From assembly GCA_029782215.1 (NCBI GenBank), contig JAKOVD010000147.1, positions 1 through 64,000 of the forward strand: a DNA stretch of 64,000 nucleotides. The letters run 5' to 3'. Origin of the DNA: Chloroflexota bacterium. GTDB taxonomy: Bacteria > Chloroflexota > Anaerolineae > J102. Position 1 is the first letter of the stretch; the number at the start of each line of letters is the position of its first letter. A program made the translations under genes and the position numbers. Of the stretch, positions 53,283-60,903 are shown in pieces. The notes beneath the pieces were generated by a model. It was given only the letters and a program-made list of their open reading frames with translations. It searched no databases and had not been told where the DNA came from.

Positions 53283-53570
53283 GTGACAAGTTACTTCGTC
53301 TACATCATGACAAACAAGTACAACAACGTCCTCTATACTGGAGTGACAAACGACTTGCTGCGTCGTGTTGCAGAGCACAGGACCGGTGCAACACCTGGTT
53401 TCACAAGCAAGTACAACGTGACGAAACTCGTCTATTTCGAGGAACACGGAGACATTAGTCTTGCCATTGCCCGTGAGAAGCAGATCAAAGCTGGCTCCAG
53501 GCAGAAGAAGCTGGACCTGGTCAATGGCCTCAACCCCGAGTGGCGTGACATTTTCGAAGACCTTGTCTGA
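53283..53570 (+). CDS. Stand-alone GIY-YIG endonuclease-like protein
   Basis: A 95-residue protein with the GIY-YIG fold: YFVYIMTN is the first strand pair (FVY for GIY), YTGVTNDLLRRVAEHR holds the YTG and catalytic Arg, and FEEHGDISLAIAREKQIK holds the Glu region. This is the short UPF0213-like group. Base use is less GC-rich than neighbours, and the gene is enclosed by MITE-like repeats, which suggests acquisition. GTG 53283 is a tentative start; no ribosome binding site is visible. Confidence 0.75.
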   Translation: MTSYFVYIMTNKYNNVLYTGVTNDLLRRVAEHRTGATPGFTSKYNVTKLVYFEEHGDISLAIAREKQIKAGSRQKKLDLVNGLNPEWRDIFEDLV

Positions 53571-53585
53571 CGCCAACCACTATCC

Positions 53586-53661
53586 TGTCATTGCGAAGCC
53601 CGATAGGGCCGAGGCGATCGCCAACCCGATTGGGGATTGCCTCACTGCGTTCGCAATGACA
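53586..53661. mobile_element. MITE/REP-like palindromic element, copy 3
   Basis: 76 bp, TGTCATTGCGAAGCCCGATA at the left, TTCGCAATGACA at the right. It follows the GIY-YIG gene at 15 bp. Confidence 0.75.
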
Positions 53662-53672
53662 TACCCTCGTCC

Positions 53673-53748
53673 TGTCGTTGCGAAGCCCGATAGGGCCGAG
53701 GCAATCGCCAACCCGATTGGGGATTGCTTCACTGCGTTCGCAATGACA
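53673..53748. mobile_element. MITE/REP-like palindromic element, copy 4
   Basis: 76 bp and nearly identical to copy 3, from which it is 11 bp away. It ends 25 bp before the AOR start codon and so lies in its leader. Confidence 0.75.
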
Positions 53749-53773
53749 AGATTAACTTTAGGAGCCGAGAGCG

Positions 53774-55684
53774 ATGTCTGTTGGCGGTACATGGGGCAAG
53801 TTCCTGCACGTTGACCTGAGCAGCGGGAGGCAGTGGCTGGAAACGCCCCCCGACGAGGTCTACCTCAAGCTAGTCGGCGGCCGCGCCCTGGTCGCCTACC
53901 TGCTCCTGCGCGACCTGCCCACCGGCTGCGACCCCCTGGGGCCTGACAACCTCCTCATCTTCGCCCCCGGCATCCTGCAGGGGTCGAACCTGCCGGGCAG
54001 CGGCCGTCACGGCGTCGGCGCCCGCAGCCCCCTCACCGGCGCCATTGCCAGCGCCGAGGTCGGCGGCTGGTGGGGACACGAGTTCAAGCGCACGGGCTTC
54101 GACGCCCTCATCGTCCACGGCCAGAGCGCCGAGCCCGTCTACCTGTGGATTCACGACGGCCAGGCCGAGCTGCGTCCGGCCGGCCAGCTCTGGGGCCGCG
54201 ACACCGCCGACGTGCAGGAGGCAATCCAGGAGGAGCTGGACGACAGGCGCATCCGCGTGGCTCAGTGCGGTGCAGCGGGTGAGAACCTCGTGCTCTACGC
54301 CAGCATCATGCACGACGTCAACCGGGCGGCAGGCCGCGGCGGCTTGGGCGCGGTCATGGGCAGCAAACGGCTGCGGGCCGTGGCCGTCCGCGGGACGATG
54401 AACCCACCCATCGCCACCCGTAAACGCGTCGGCGCCGTCTCCAAATGGCTGGGGGAGAACTATGAGACGCTGACCGCCTGGGCCGTCAAGATCGGGACTG
54501 TGCAGGGCGTGCGCAACTGGGGGCGGGTGGGCGCACTGCCCACGCTCAACTTCCGCGAGCCGATGTTCGAGGGCCGCGAGAGCATCACCGGCCAGCTCAT
54601 GCACGAGACCCTCCTGCCCCATCGCGATACCTGCCAGGTCTGCCCGATCAACTGCAAGCAGGTGGCGGAGTACGACGGCGAGAAGGAATTTCCCGACAGC
54701 CCCTACCTGCGCTCGGATTTCTTCCACAAGATCAAGGTGGATAAGGCCTACGGCGGGCCGGAATACGAGACCCTGGCCGGCTTCGGCAGCGTCTGCGGCA
54801 TCGACGACCTGCTCGCCATCGCCAAGGCCAACGAAGGCTGCTCCCGCTGGGGCATGGACACCATCAGCCTGAGCATGACCATCGCCTTTGTAATGGAATG
54901 CGTGGAGAAGGGGCTGCTCACCGCCGCCGACACCGGGGGTTTCCTGCCGCGCTGGGGCGACGCCCACGCCATGCTGGAGGCGGTCGAGATGGTGGCGCAC
55001 GCGCGGGGGTACGGCGCTCAAATGGGCCAGGGCAGCAAGCGGCTGGCGCAGCAGATCGGCCGGGGCGCCGAGGCCTTCACGGTCGAGGTCAAGGGACAGG
55101 AGCTGCCGATGCACGAGCCGCGGCTCAAGCAGGCGCTGGGCATCGGCTACGCCACGGCCCCGGTCGGCGCCGACCACATGATGAACATGCACGACACGGC
55201 CTACACCCGGCCCAACGCCGAGTTGGAACGCGTGGCCGAGGTGCAGACCTTCGAGCCCATGGCCGTCAACGACCTCGGACCGCAGAAGATGGAGCTCTTC
55301 TACCACGAGGTCAACTGGCGGCACGCCCTCGACTGCGCCGTCATCTGCCACTTCTACCCCTACCGCTACAGCCACGTCGCCGAGGCGCTCAGCGGCGTCA
55401 CCGGCCACGAGTACTCGGTCCGCGACTTCCTGGCCGTGGGCGAGCGGGCGCAGACCCTGAGCCGGCTGTTCAACCTGCGCGAGGGGTTCAGCGCGGAGGA
55501 TGACCGCTTGCCTAAGCGGGTGATGCAGGCCTTCCAGGAAGGCCCCCTGGCGGGCGTCGAGATCACGCCCGAGGCCTTCCTGGCCGCCCGGACCTACTGG
55601 TACGGCCTCATGGGCTGGACGGCGGACGGCGTCCCCACGCCGGAACGGATCGCCCAGCTCGGCCTCAGCACTCTTCTGCCCTGA
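53774..55684 (+). CDS. aor: Tungsten-containing aldehyde ferredoxin oxidoreductase
   Basis: A 636-residue AOR-family enzyme that oxidises aldehydes to acids with ferredoxin. The N-terminal domain has GKFLHVDLSSG, LLIFAPGILQGSNLPGSGR, SPLTGAIASAEVGGWWG and CGAAGENLV. The [4Fe-4S] ligands C-x2-C-x3-C are at about 287-294 in TCQVCPINC, with a later Cys near 520 in DCAVICHFYP. RAAGRGGLGAVMGSKRL is the pterin-binding region. Length is typical. GGAG lies 10 bp before ATG 53774. Confidence 0.93.
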   Translation: MSVGGTWGKFLHVDLSSGRQWLETPPDEVYLKLVGGRALVAYLLLRDLPTGCDPLGPDNLLIFAPGILQGSNLPGSGRHGVGARSPLTGAIASAEVGGWWGHEFKRTGFDALIVHGQSAEPVYLWIHDGQAELRPAGQLWGRDTADVQEAIQEELDDRRIRVAQCGAAGENLVLYASIMHDVNRAAGRGGLGAVMGSKRLRAVAVRGTMNPPIATRKRVGAVSKWLGENYETLTAWAVKIGTVQGVRNWGRVGALPTLNFREPMFEGRESITGQLMHETLLPHRDTCQVCPINCKQVAEYDGEKEFPDSPYLRSDFFHKIKVDKAYGGPEYETLAGFGSVCGIDDLLAIAKANEGCSRWGMDTISLSMTIAFVMECVEKGLLTAADTGGFLPRWGDAHAMLEAVEMVAHARGYGAQMGQGSKRLAQQIGRGAEAFTVEVKGQELPMHEPRLKQALGIGYATAPVGADHMMNMHDTAYTRPNAELERVAEVQTFEPMAVNDLGPQKMELFYHEVNWRHALDCAVICHFYPYRYSHVAEALSGVTGHEYSVRDFLAVGERAQTLSRLFNLREGFSAEDDRLPKRVMQAFQEGPLAGVEITPEAFLAARTYWYGLMGWTADGVPTPERIAQLGLSTLLP

Positions 55685-55741
55685 CCGGCGCCACGCCTGG
55701 AAGCCGCATGTCGGCTCGCAGCGAATTGGGGCACGACCACC

Positions 55742-55770
55742 TTGACAGATGATATCACCCGCAGTACTAT
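55742..55770 (+). promoter_or_regulatory. Sigma-70-type promoter of hicAB
   Basis: TTGACA at 55742 and TACTAT at 55765, 17 bp apart. The predicted start is only a few bases before the hicA ATG at 55783, so the mRNA would be nearly leaderless. Confidence 0.7.
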
Positions 55771-55782
55771 AAAGACAGGCTG

Positions 55783-56043
55783 ATGAGCAAGTTCGACAAG
55801 CTGCTCAACCGCATCCGCCACAACCCGCAGAGCGTGACCTTTGAGGACCTGGACAAGCTCCTCATCGCCTACGGGTTTGTGCGGCGCCAGCCACAGAGTG
55901 GTTCGGCTCACTTTACCTATTCGCTGCGCACCCACCGCATCACCGTCCCCTACAGGCGACCTGTCCTCAAAGCCGTCTACGTCAAGCAGGTTCTGCTGAT
56001 CCTGGATGAGCTGGACGCTCCCGAAGGCGGGGACGAGGATTGA
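55783..56043 (+). CDS. hicA: HicA-family toxin, putative mRNA interferase
   Basis: An 86-residue protein of dsRBD-like HicA fold: FEDLDKLLIAYGFVRR, GSAHFTYSL with the catalytic His, and RPVLKAVYVKQVLLILDEL. HicA toxins cleave mRNA independent of the ribosome. The antitoxin gene overlaps or abuts its stop codon. The gene lacks a strong ribosome binding site. Confidence 0.85.
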   Translation: MSKFDKLLNRIRHNPQSVTFEDLDKLLIAYGFVRRQPQSGSAHFTYSLRTHRITVPYRRPVLKAVYVKQVLLILDELDAPEGGDED

Positions 56044-56048
56044 CCAAA

Positions 56049-56531
56049 GTGAAGGACACCGACTACTATCTCTCGCTCCCCTATACCATTGAGCTGCAGC
56101 GCGAGGACGAAACCACATGGTTCGCACGCGTGCGCGAACTGCCGGGCTGCATGACTGAGGGTGATAGCCTCGCCGAGGCGGCAGAGATGCTCCAGGATGC
56201 AATGGCCGCCTGGATCGACACGGCGCTGGAGGATGGTAAGCCGGTGCCTGAACCTCGTCCGGATGCAGACTACAGCGGCAAGTTCGTCGTGCGCGTGTCC
56301 CGGTCGCTGCATCGCGACTTGGTGGACGCGGCGGATCGTGAAGGGGTAAGCCTGAATCAGTTCATCGCCACGGAGCTGGCGAGGGCCGTGGGGCGACCGT
56401 CCACCGTGGTACGCGCGGCGCCGCCTGCTGCCGACTGGCCCGGACTGCAGGAAGGCATGAAGGCGACGCTCGTGGGGACGGGCTTCCGCGAAGACGCAGC
56501 AACGTTGGACGAGCACCGGTCAGCAGAGTGA
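56049..56531 (+). CDS. hicB: HicB-family antitoxin with ribbon-helix-helix domain
   Basis: A 160-residue antitoxin. The N-terminal HicB domain (YTIELQREDETTWFARVRELPGCMTEGDSLAEA, quoted here only to show the type with LPGC) neutralises HicA. A C-terminal RHH DNA-binding motif (FVVRVSRSLHRDLVDAAD) mediates autoregulation, then a tail of about 45 residues. GTG 56049 is chosen with GAGGA 9 bp upstream; TTG 56040, overlapping the hicA stop, is an alternative. Confidence 0.85.
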   Translation: MKDTDYYLSLPYTIELQREDETTWFARVRELPGCMTEGDSLAEAAEMLQDAMAAWIDTALEDGKPVPEPRPDADYSGKFVVRVSRSLHRDLVDAADREGVSLNQFIATELARAVGRPSTVVRAAPPAADWPGLQEGMKATLVGTGFREDAATLDEHRSAE

Positions 56532-56585
56532 CCGTCCCTGTTCTCACAACCATTGTCCAGATGCCCGGCCTTACCGATCTCCTGC

Positions 56586-56620
56586 CGTTGAACGTTCAAC
56601 GTTGAACGTTTAGCGTTCAA
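56586..56620. repeat. Heptanucleotide array I (5 units, CGTTGAA type)
   Basis: Alternating CGTTGAA and CGTTCAA units, each close to an AACGTT palindrome. Lies just upstream of the deleted methyltransferase gene. Confidence 0.8.
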
Positions 56621-56633
56621 ACCCGTATCTGCC

Positions 56634-56873
56634 ATGTTACGAAATACCCTGTATTACGGCGACAACCTTCCCATCCTGCGCCAGTACATCGCCAGCGAGA
56701 GCGTGGACCTGGTGTACCTGGATCCGCCCTTCAACTCCAACCGCTCCTATATCACCATTGCCGACCTTTTCAACGGCCAGGAGGTCAAAATGCCCATGAC
56801 CGCCACCACCTTCAAACAGGCCGGCCGGGAACAGGGGGCCGGGGGCGAGGAGCAGGGATCGCTGTTCAGCTAA
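56634..56873 (+). pseudogene. Internally deleted DNA methyltransferase (beta-class)
   Basis: The 79-codon frame begins as a site-specific DNA methyltransferase: NTLYYGDNLPILRQYIASES, then motif IV DPPFNSNRSY. It jumps within a few codons to a sequence like the C-terminal tail of the same family (LFNGQEVKMPMTATTFKQA), then ends. The SAM-binding and target-recognition regions are missing. Heptad arrays flank it on both sides (56586-56620 and 56874-56901). It is non-functional as a methylase. Confidence 0.75.
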
Positions 56874-56901
56874 ACGTTGAACGTTCAACGTTGAACGTTC
56901 A
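56874..56901. repeat. Heptanucleotide array J (4 units, ACGTTGA type)
   Basis: ACGTTGA and ACGTTCA alternate in register and begin on the base after the stop codon of the methyltransferase fragment. Closely matches array I on the other side of that fragment. Confidence 0.8.
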
Positions 56902-56912
56902 ACCGACACCCA

Positions 56913-57428
56913 TCAGCAGTCGAAGACCGACCAGCAGATGTCGTTTCGCAAGCGCTGATCGTCCAGGACAAGGTCGCGAATCGCATCCGGCAGTTGGTCG
57001 CGCTGCCATCGGCACTCGATCCGGCCTGCACGCTCGCCCTCGCCTTCAGGCGCAGCCGCGCGTGCGGCCTTGATTGCGTAGGCTGCGGCGCCAAGCTCGT
57101 GGGCGGCGACGTGCGCGACCGCCGCTGCTTGCCCGGCAGCATAGGCGGCGTGGCGCGCCGCTCCGCTCAGATCCCTGGCCGCCGCATTCGCCGCACCGGC
57201 CGCCGCGCGGGCCTGGGACATCGTGATCTCGCCGCGCACCCATGCCCGAGCCTGCTCAATCGCCTGACGCGGCCGCGCGTCCCCAGGCTTCACCGCCTCG
57301 AAGAGAGGCAGGACGTGCTCGGCGCACGCGGCCGCCCACAAGGCGAGAAGGCGGTGGTCCGCATCCGTGAGCGTCCCCCCGCGGCGGATGGTGATAAAGC
57401 GAGCGTCGCGTACTTTAGGCAGAATCAT
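56913..57428 (-). CDS. Imm5-like putative immunity protein
   Basis: A 171-residue alpha-helical protein: KVRDARFITIRRGGTLTDAD, HRLLALWAAACAEHVLPLF, RQAIEQARAWVRGEITMSQA and an Ala-rich helical stretch, as in putative immunity proteins of polymorphic-toxin systems. No toxin gene is nearby. AAAGG, 6 bp before ATG 57428, comes from the edge of heptad array K. Confidence 0.7.
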   Translation of the reverse strand: MILPKVRDARFITIRRGGTLTDADHRLLALWAAACAEHVLPLFEAVKPGDARPRQAIEQARAWVRGEITMSQARAAAGAANAAARDLSGAARHAAYAAGQAAAVAHVAAHELGAAAYAIKAARAAAPEGEGERAGRIECRWQRDQLPDAIRDLVLDDQRLRNDICWSVFDC

Positions 57429-57433
57429 GCTGC

Positions 57434-57461
57434 ACCTTTCAACCTTTAACCTTCAACCTCT
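57434..57461. repeat. Heptanucleotide array K (4 units)
   Basis: Units such as AACCTTT and AACCTTC. On the minus strand they read as Shine-Dalgarno-like AAAGG words just upstream of the immunity-like gene. The array ends exactly where the stop codon of the upstream minus-strand gene lies. Confidence 0.7.
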
Positions 57462-58457
57462 CTACTGCACCACCCGCACCCACCGCAGCGGCAGCCAGCC
57501 GTCGATGGTGGGGTCGCCCTCGGCCGGGAAGACGACATGGACCCAGGGGTCGCGGCGCTCCAGGATGCGGACGGTGCTGCCCACGATCAGGGCCTGGTTG
57601 GTCAGGCCGGTGTTGGGGTCGGGCGCCGTGCGGATGTAGACGTTGCCCAGCATCTGCCCCAGCAGCGGCGGCGGGGTCACCGTGGGCGTGGAGGTGGGCG
57701 TCGACGTGGGGGTGAAGGTCGGCTCCGGCGTGGGCGTGGCGGTGGGCGTGGGCACAGGCGTGTTCGTGGGGACAGGCGTCGGCGTGGGGGTCGGCGGGGG
57801 CACGGGTGTGTCCGTGGGGATGGCGATGTAGACGACGGCTGTCGGCGCCAGGTGGGCCAGAAGGCGGGGGCTGGCGGCGTAGGCCAGCCAGCCGCAGCCG
57901 CAGACCAGGGCCAGCAGCGCCAGCACGATCACGGCCAGGCCGGCGATCGGGCGCTTCGCCGCCGCGCCCGCCGCGTCCGCAGGAGAGCGCCCCCCCAGCC
58001 GGAGCTCCACCCCCTCCGCCCGCGCCCAGAGGCCGTCGCTCAGCGCCCGGCGCAGGGCCGGGCCGACGAAGGGCGCCAGCAGGGCGGCGGCCGCCTCGCG
58101 GTCGGCCGGCGTCCACCCGCCCAAGGGGCCACGCTCCAACAGCGCCTTGTCCCCAGGCTCACCATCGCCCCCGCCCGCGGCGCCGGGCTCCACGATCTCG
58201 CCGTCTGCGGGCCCATCGCCTTCCAGCAGCGGCTGTATCAACGCCAGTATTTGTTCGGTGCCATCCGGGCGCTGCGCCAGCAGTGCCAATTCGGCCCGCA
58301 GCGCTTCGAGGCGCTGGCGGTCCTGGGTGCGCAGGATGGCCAGAAGGGTGTCGAGATCGGGGGGGGAATTTTCCACGGGAACGCCTGACTGTGGCTCGAT
58401 CGATCCGGTCTCTGGCGGGTCATTCAATTGACGTTCCGCAGTCGCCTGCGGTTCCAT
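57462..58457 (-). CDS. Membrane-anchored SH3-like-domain protein with acidic N-terminal region
   Basis: A 331-residue protein. The cytoplasmic first half is acidic and helical (DTLLAILRTQDRQRLEALRA). A transmembrane helix (IAGLAVIVLALLALVCGCGWLAY, about residues 175-197) is followed by a TPTPT linker and an SH3-like domain (LGNVYIRTAPDPNTGL, VRILERRDPWVHVVF, GWLPLRWVRVVQ). Bacterial SH3 domains bind cell-wall or surface polymers. ATG 58457 is chosen because the earlier part of the frame looks random. Confidence 0.75.
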   Translation of the reverse strand: MEPQATAERQLNDPPETGSIEPQSGVPVENSPPDLDTLLAILRTQDRQRLEALRAELALLAQRPDGTEQILALIQPLLEGDGPADGEIVEPGAAGGGDGEPGDKALLERGPLGGWTPADREAAAALLAPFVGPALRRALSDGLWARAEGVELRLGGRSPADAAGAAAKRPIAGLAVIVLALLALVCGCGWLAYAASPRLLAHLAPTAVVYIAIPTDTPVPPPTPTPTPVPTNTPVPTPTATPTPEPTFTPTSTPTSTPTVTPPPLLGQMLGNVYIRTAPDPNTGLTNQALIVGSTVRILERRDPWVHVVFPAEGDPTIDGWLPLRWVRVVQ

Positions 58458-58785
58458 CAGTATACACCAGGACCTGGCGACTCGTAGTTGTCCTGTCACG
58501 TTGAGCGGGTCGCCCGGCCAACCCTGACTTCACCGCCACGACAGCGAAACATCTCTGACCCTCCCTATGCTCACAGCACGCCTTTCAACAACCGCCTCTC
58601 CACCCTCCACCCGGAGAGGTTTCGTCGCTCCGCTCCTCCACAGGACAGATACGCCTCTCGCACGGACGTGAGCCTCCCGGAGGTCCTGTGAGCGCCTGTG
58701 CTATACTTGGCCCGATTGTGAAGGGCCGGTCCGCACGCGGGGCCTCATGGCGCCGCCGGACGGTCCCTGGACGGTCGTAGGCGTT
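58458..58785. other. Gene-free stretch with candidate promoter
   Basis: About 330 bp. TGC-TATACT at 58699-58707 is an extended -10 element that could serve the DUF2304-type operon; no good -35 is seen. GTCACGTTGAGCG near 58496 and GCGAAACATCTCTG near 58543 look like ends of another dispersed repeat. Confidence 0.4.
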
Positions 58786-59199
58786 ATGTCGATTCGTACC
58801 CGCGTCGTTCTCGTCGTCATCGGCCTGCTGGTGTTGGGCGTGGTCATCAACCTGCTGCGCACCCGCCGCCTCAAGGAAGAGTACGCCCTGCTCTGGCTCG
58901 TGGCGGCGCTCTCACTGGTCGTGGGGCCGCTGCTCATCGACCCGCTGGACGCCATCGCCTATTTCCTGGGCGTCGATTACCCGCCCGCCGTCTACCTGGG
59001 GGTGGGCATCATCGGGCTGCTGCTCATCCTGTTCCAGCTTTCGCTCAACATCTCGCGCTTCAGCGACGCCATCCGCGTGCTGACGCAGGAGAACGCCATC
59101 CTCGGCCAGCGCGTCCAGGCTTTGGAACAGCACCTGGAGCTTCCTCCTGAGGAGTCGCGCCCGGCACCCGCCCAGGAGCACGATGCCGAGCAAGCTTAA
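58786..59199 (+). CDS. DUF2304-like membrane protein
   Basis: A 137-residue protein with three hydrophobic helices (VVLVVIGLLVLGVVINLL, LLWLVAALSLVVGPLLI, YLGVGIIGLLLILFQLSLNIS) separated by RRLKEEYALLWL, as in DUF2304. A short coiled-coil tail (ILGQRVQALEQHLEL) is cytoplasmic. DUF2304 genes usually sit next to glycosyltransferases; here a GT39-type gene overlaps by 17 bp. Confidence 0.8.
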   Translation: MSIRTRVVLVVIGLLVLGVVINLLRTRRLKEEYALLWLVAALSLVVGPLLIDPLDAIAYFLGVDYPPAVYLGVGIIGLLLILFQLSLNISRFSDAIRVLTQENAILGQRVQALEQHLELPPEESRPAPAQEHDAEQA

Positions 59200-60835
59200 G
59201 CCCTACCTGGCCCCAGCCTTCCTGGCTCTGGTGGGCTTTGTCGTGCGCTGGCGCTACAGCTCGTTCGAGCGCACCGTCTGGGGCGACGAGCCCTTCTACC
59301 TGTGGCTGGGGCGCAACTGGTTCCACGGCCAGGGCTACGCCTTCCAGTTCACCGGGCACCTCGACTACCACCACACGCCCGGCTACCCCTTCATCACCGC
59401 CGTCCTGACCGCGGTCACCGGCGACATGAAGCGGGCCAGCGAGTGGAGCTATATCCTGTTCGGCGTGGTTTTCGTCCTCGCCGTCTACGCCCTGGCCCAC
59501 CGCATCTACGGTCCCCGCACCGCCTTTGCCGCCGGCGGACTGATTGCCCTGGCGCCAGTGACCTCGCTCATGCCCCTGTTCTGGGGGACCATGACCGAGC
59601 CGCCCTACTGGGCCTTCTGCTTCCTGGGCCTGCTCTTCGCCCACCGAGCTTACACCCGTTTCCGCGTCGCCGACATCCTCCTGGCCGGGCTGTTCTTCGC
59701 CCTGGGCTACTACGTGCGGCCGGAGGCCATCGTCTACGTGGGGGCGATGGGCCTGGTGCTGGGGCTGCGCGCCCTCAGCGCCGCGCCCCGCCTGCGCCGG
59801 CTCGCCTACCCGGCCCTGCTCGGCGTCACTTTTCTCATAGTCATTTTTCCCTACCTGGTCTACGTGCGCCAACAGGCAGGCGTCTGGACGATCAGCCAGA
59901 AGGTGGGGGCGAACTTCGCCACGGCCGAAGGCCTGGCCAGCGGCGACTTCGTGCGCTTCGACCAGGAAACCTGGGGGCTGGACAGCAAGGGCGAGAACGT
60001 GCGCTTCTTCAGCCGCGAGACCGCCGGCGCCTCGGCCTCGGCGTACATCCTCGCCAACCCCATCGGCTATGTGCGCACCGTCTACGGCAACGTCCTCGAC
60101 CTTCTGGCGACGATCCTCTCGCCCCGCCTGGTGCCCAGCTTCTTCCTGATCTTCATCGGCCTCGGCCTGTTCGCCGCCGGCTGGACCCGGCGCCGCGCCT
60201 GGGATGAGCTGTTCCTGGTCGCCACCCTGCTGCCAGGGCTGAGCTTCGTGCTCTTCTTCGTCCAGGAGCGCTACCTGGCCCCCCTCCCGCCCACGCTGTT
60301 CATCTGGACGGCGCACGGGCTGGCCGTTGCCGGCGACTGGCTGGCAGCGACCTGGGCCAGCCTCCGCCGCCATGAGCCTGCGGCAGGCGCTGCGGCAGGC
60401 AACGCTGCCCGCTGGTTGGTGTGGGTCCCCACGGCGGTCATGCTGCTTTTCATGCTCTTCTACACACCGCGCCAGGTGGCGGCAGCCACCAACCCCGGCT
60501 CGTCCCGCCCGGCCCACGACCTGGCGGCCCTGGCGCTCAAGCCCTACGTCCAGCCCGGCGACGTGGTCATGACCCGCTACCCCGCCATACCCTTCGAGGC
60601 CGGGGCAGAGTGGGCACCTACGCCCGCCGCCGACATCCCGGCTGTCCTCGCCTACGCCCGGCTCAAGCACGCCCGCTTCTGGGCCATCGATGCCGTCGAG
60701 GTCGCCAAGCTGCGTCCCCAGTTCGCCCCCCTGCTCGAGCACCCCGACCAGGCCCCGCCCGGCCTTGAGTTCGTGGCCCAGGTCACGGACAAGGACGGCC
60801 CGGTGGTGATCTATCGGTTGGGCGGAGGGCAGTAA
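59183..60835 (+). CDS. GT39/ArnT-like membrane glycosyltransferase
   Basis: A 550-residue GT-C protein. The first periplasmic loop has TVWGDEPFYLWLGRNWF with the catalytic-type Asp-Glu, then YHHTPGYPFITAVL. About eleven membrane helices follow and a C-terminal extracytoplasmic domain (PGDVVMTRYPAIPFEAGAEW). ATG 59183 lies within the preceding gene, indicating translational coupling. Acceptor unknown. Confidence 0.85.
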   Translation: MPSKLKPYLAPAFLALVGFVVRWRYSSFERTVWGDEPFYLWLGRNWFHGQGYAFQFTGHLDYHHTPGYPFITAVLTAVTGDMKRASEWSYILFGVVFVLAVYALAHRIYGPRTAFAAGGLIALAPVTSLMPLFWGTMTEPPYWAFCFLGLLFAHRAYTRFRVADILLAGLFFALGYYVRPEAIVYVGAMGLVLGLRALSAAPRLRRLAYPALLGVTFLIVIFPYLVYVRQQAGVWTISQKVGANFATAEGLASGDFVRFDQETWGLDSKGENVRFFSRETAGASASAYILANPIGYVRTVYGNVLDLLATILSPRLVPSFFLIFIGLGLFAAGWTRRRAWDELFLVATLLPGLSFVLFFVQERYLAPLPPTLFIWTAHGLAVAGDWLAATWASLRRHEPAAGAAAGNAARWLVWVPTAVMLLFMLFYTPRQVAAATNPGSSRPAHDLAALALKPYVQPGDVVMTRYPAIPFEAGAEWAPTPAADIPAVLAYARLKHARFWAIDAVEVAKLRPQFAPLLEHPDQAPPGLEFVAQVTDKDGPVVIYRLGGGQ

Positions 60836-60873
60836 ACCGGACCCCTTCCTAACGGTCGGGGCTCTCAATGCGC

Positions 60874-60901
60874 CGCTATCTGCTATCTGCCACCTGCCAC
60901 C
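60874..60901. repeat. Heptanucleotide array L (4 units)
   Basis: CGCTATC, TGCTATC and two copies of TGCCACC in register, directly before the ATG at 60904 of the radical SAM gene. Confidence 0.7.
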
Positions 60902-60903
60902 TC

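Noticed and set aside
53870-55408. 512-codon frame opposite AOR
   Set aside because: Antisense shadow of a well-recognised enzyme.
59060-60868. 602-codon frame opposite the GT39-type gene
   Set aside because: Antisense shadow; composition is Glu/Gly/Gln-rich and unstructured, and the plus frame has clear membrane helices and motifs.
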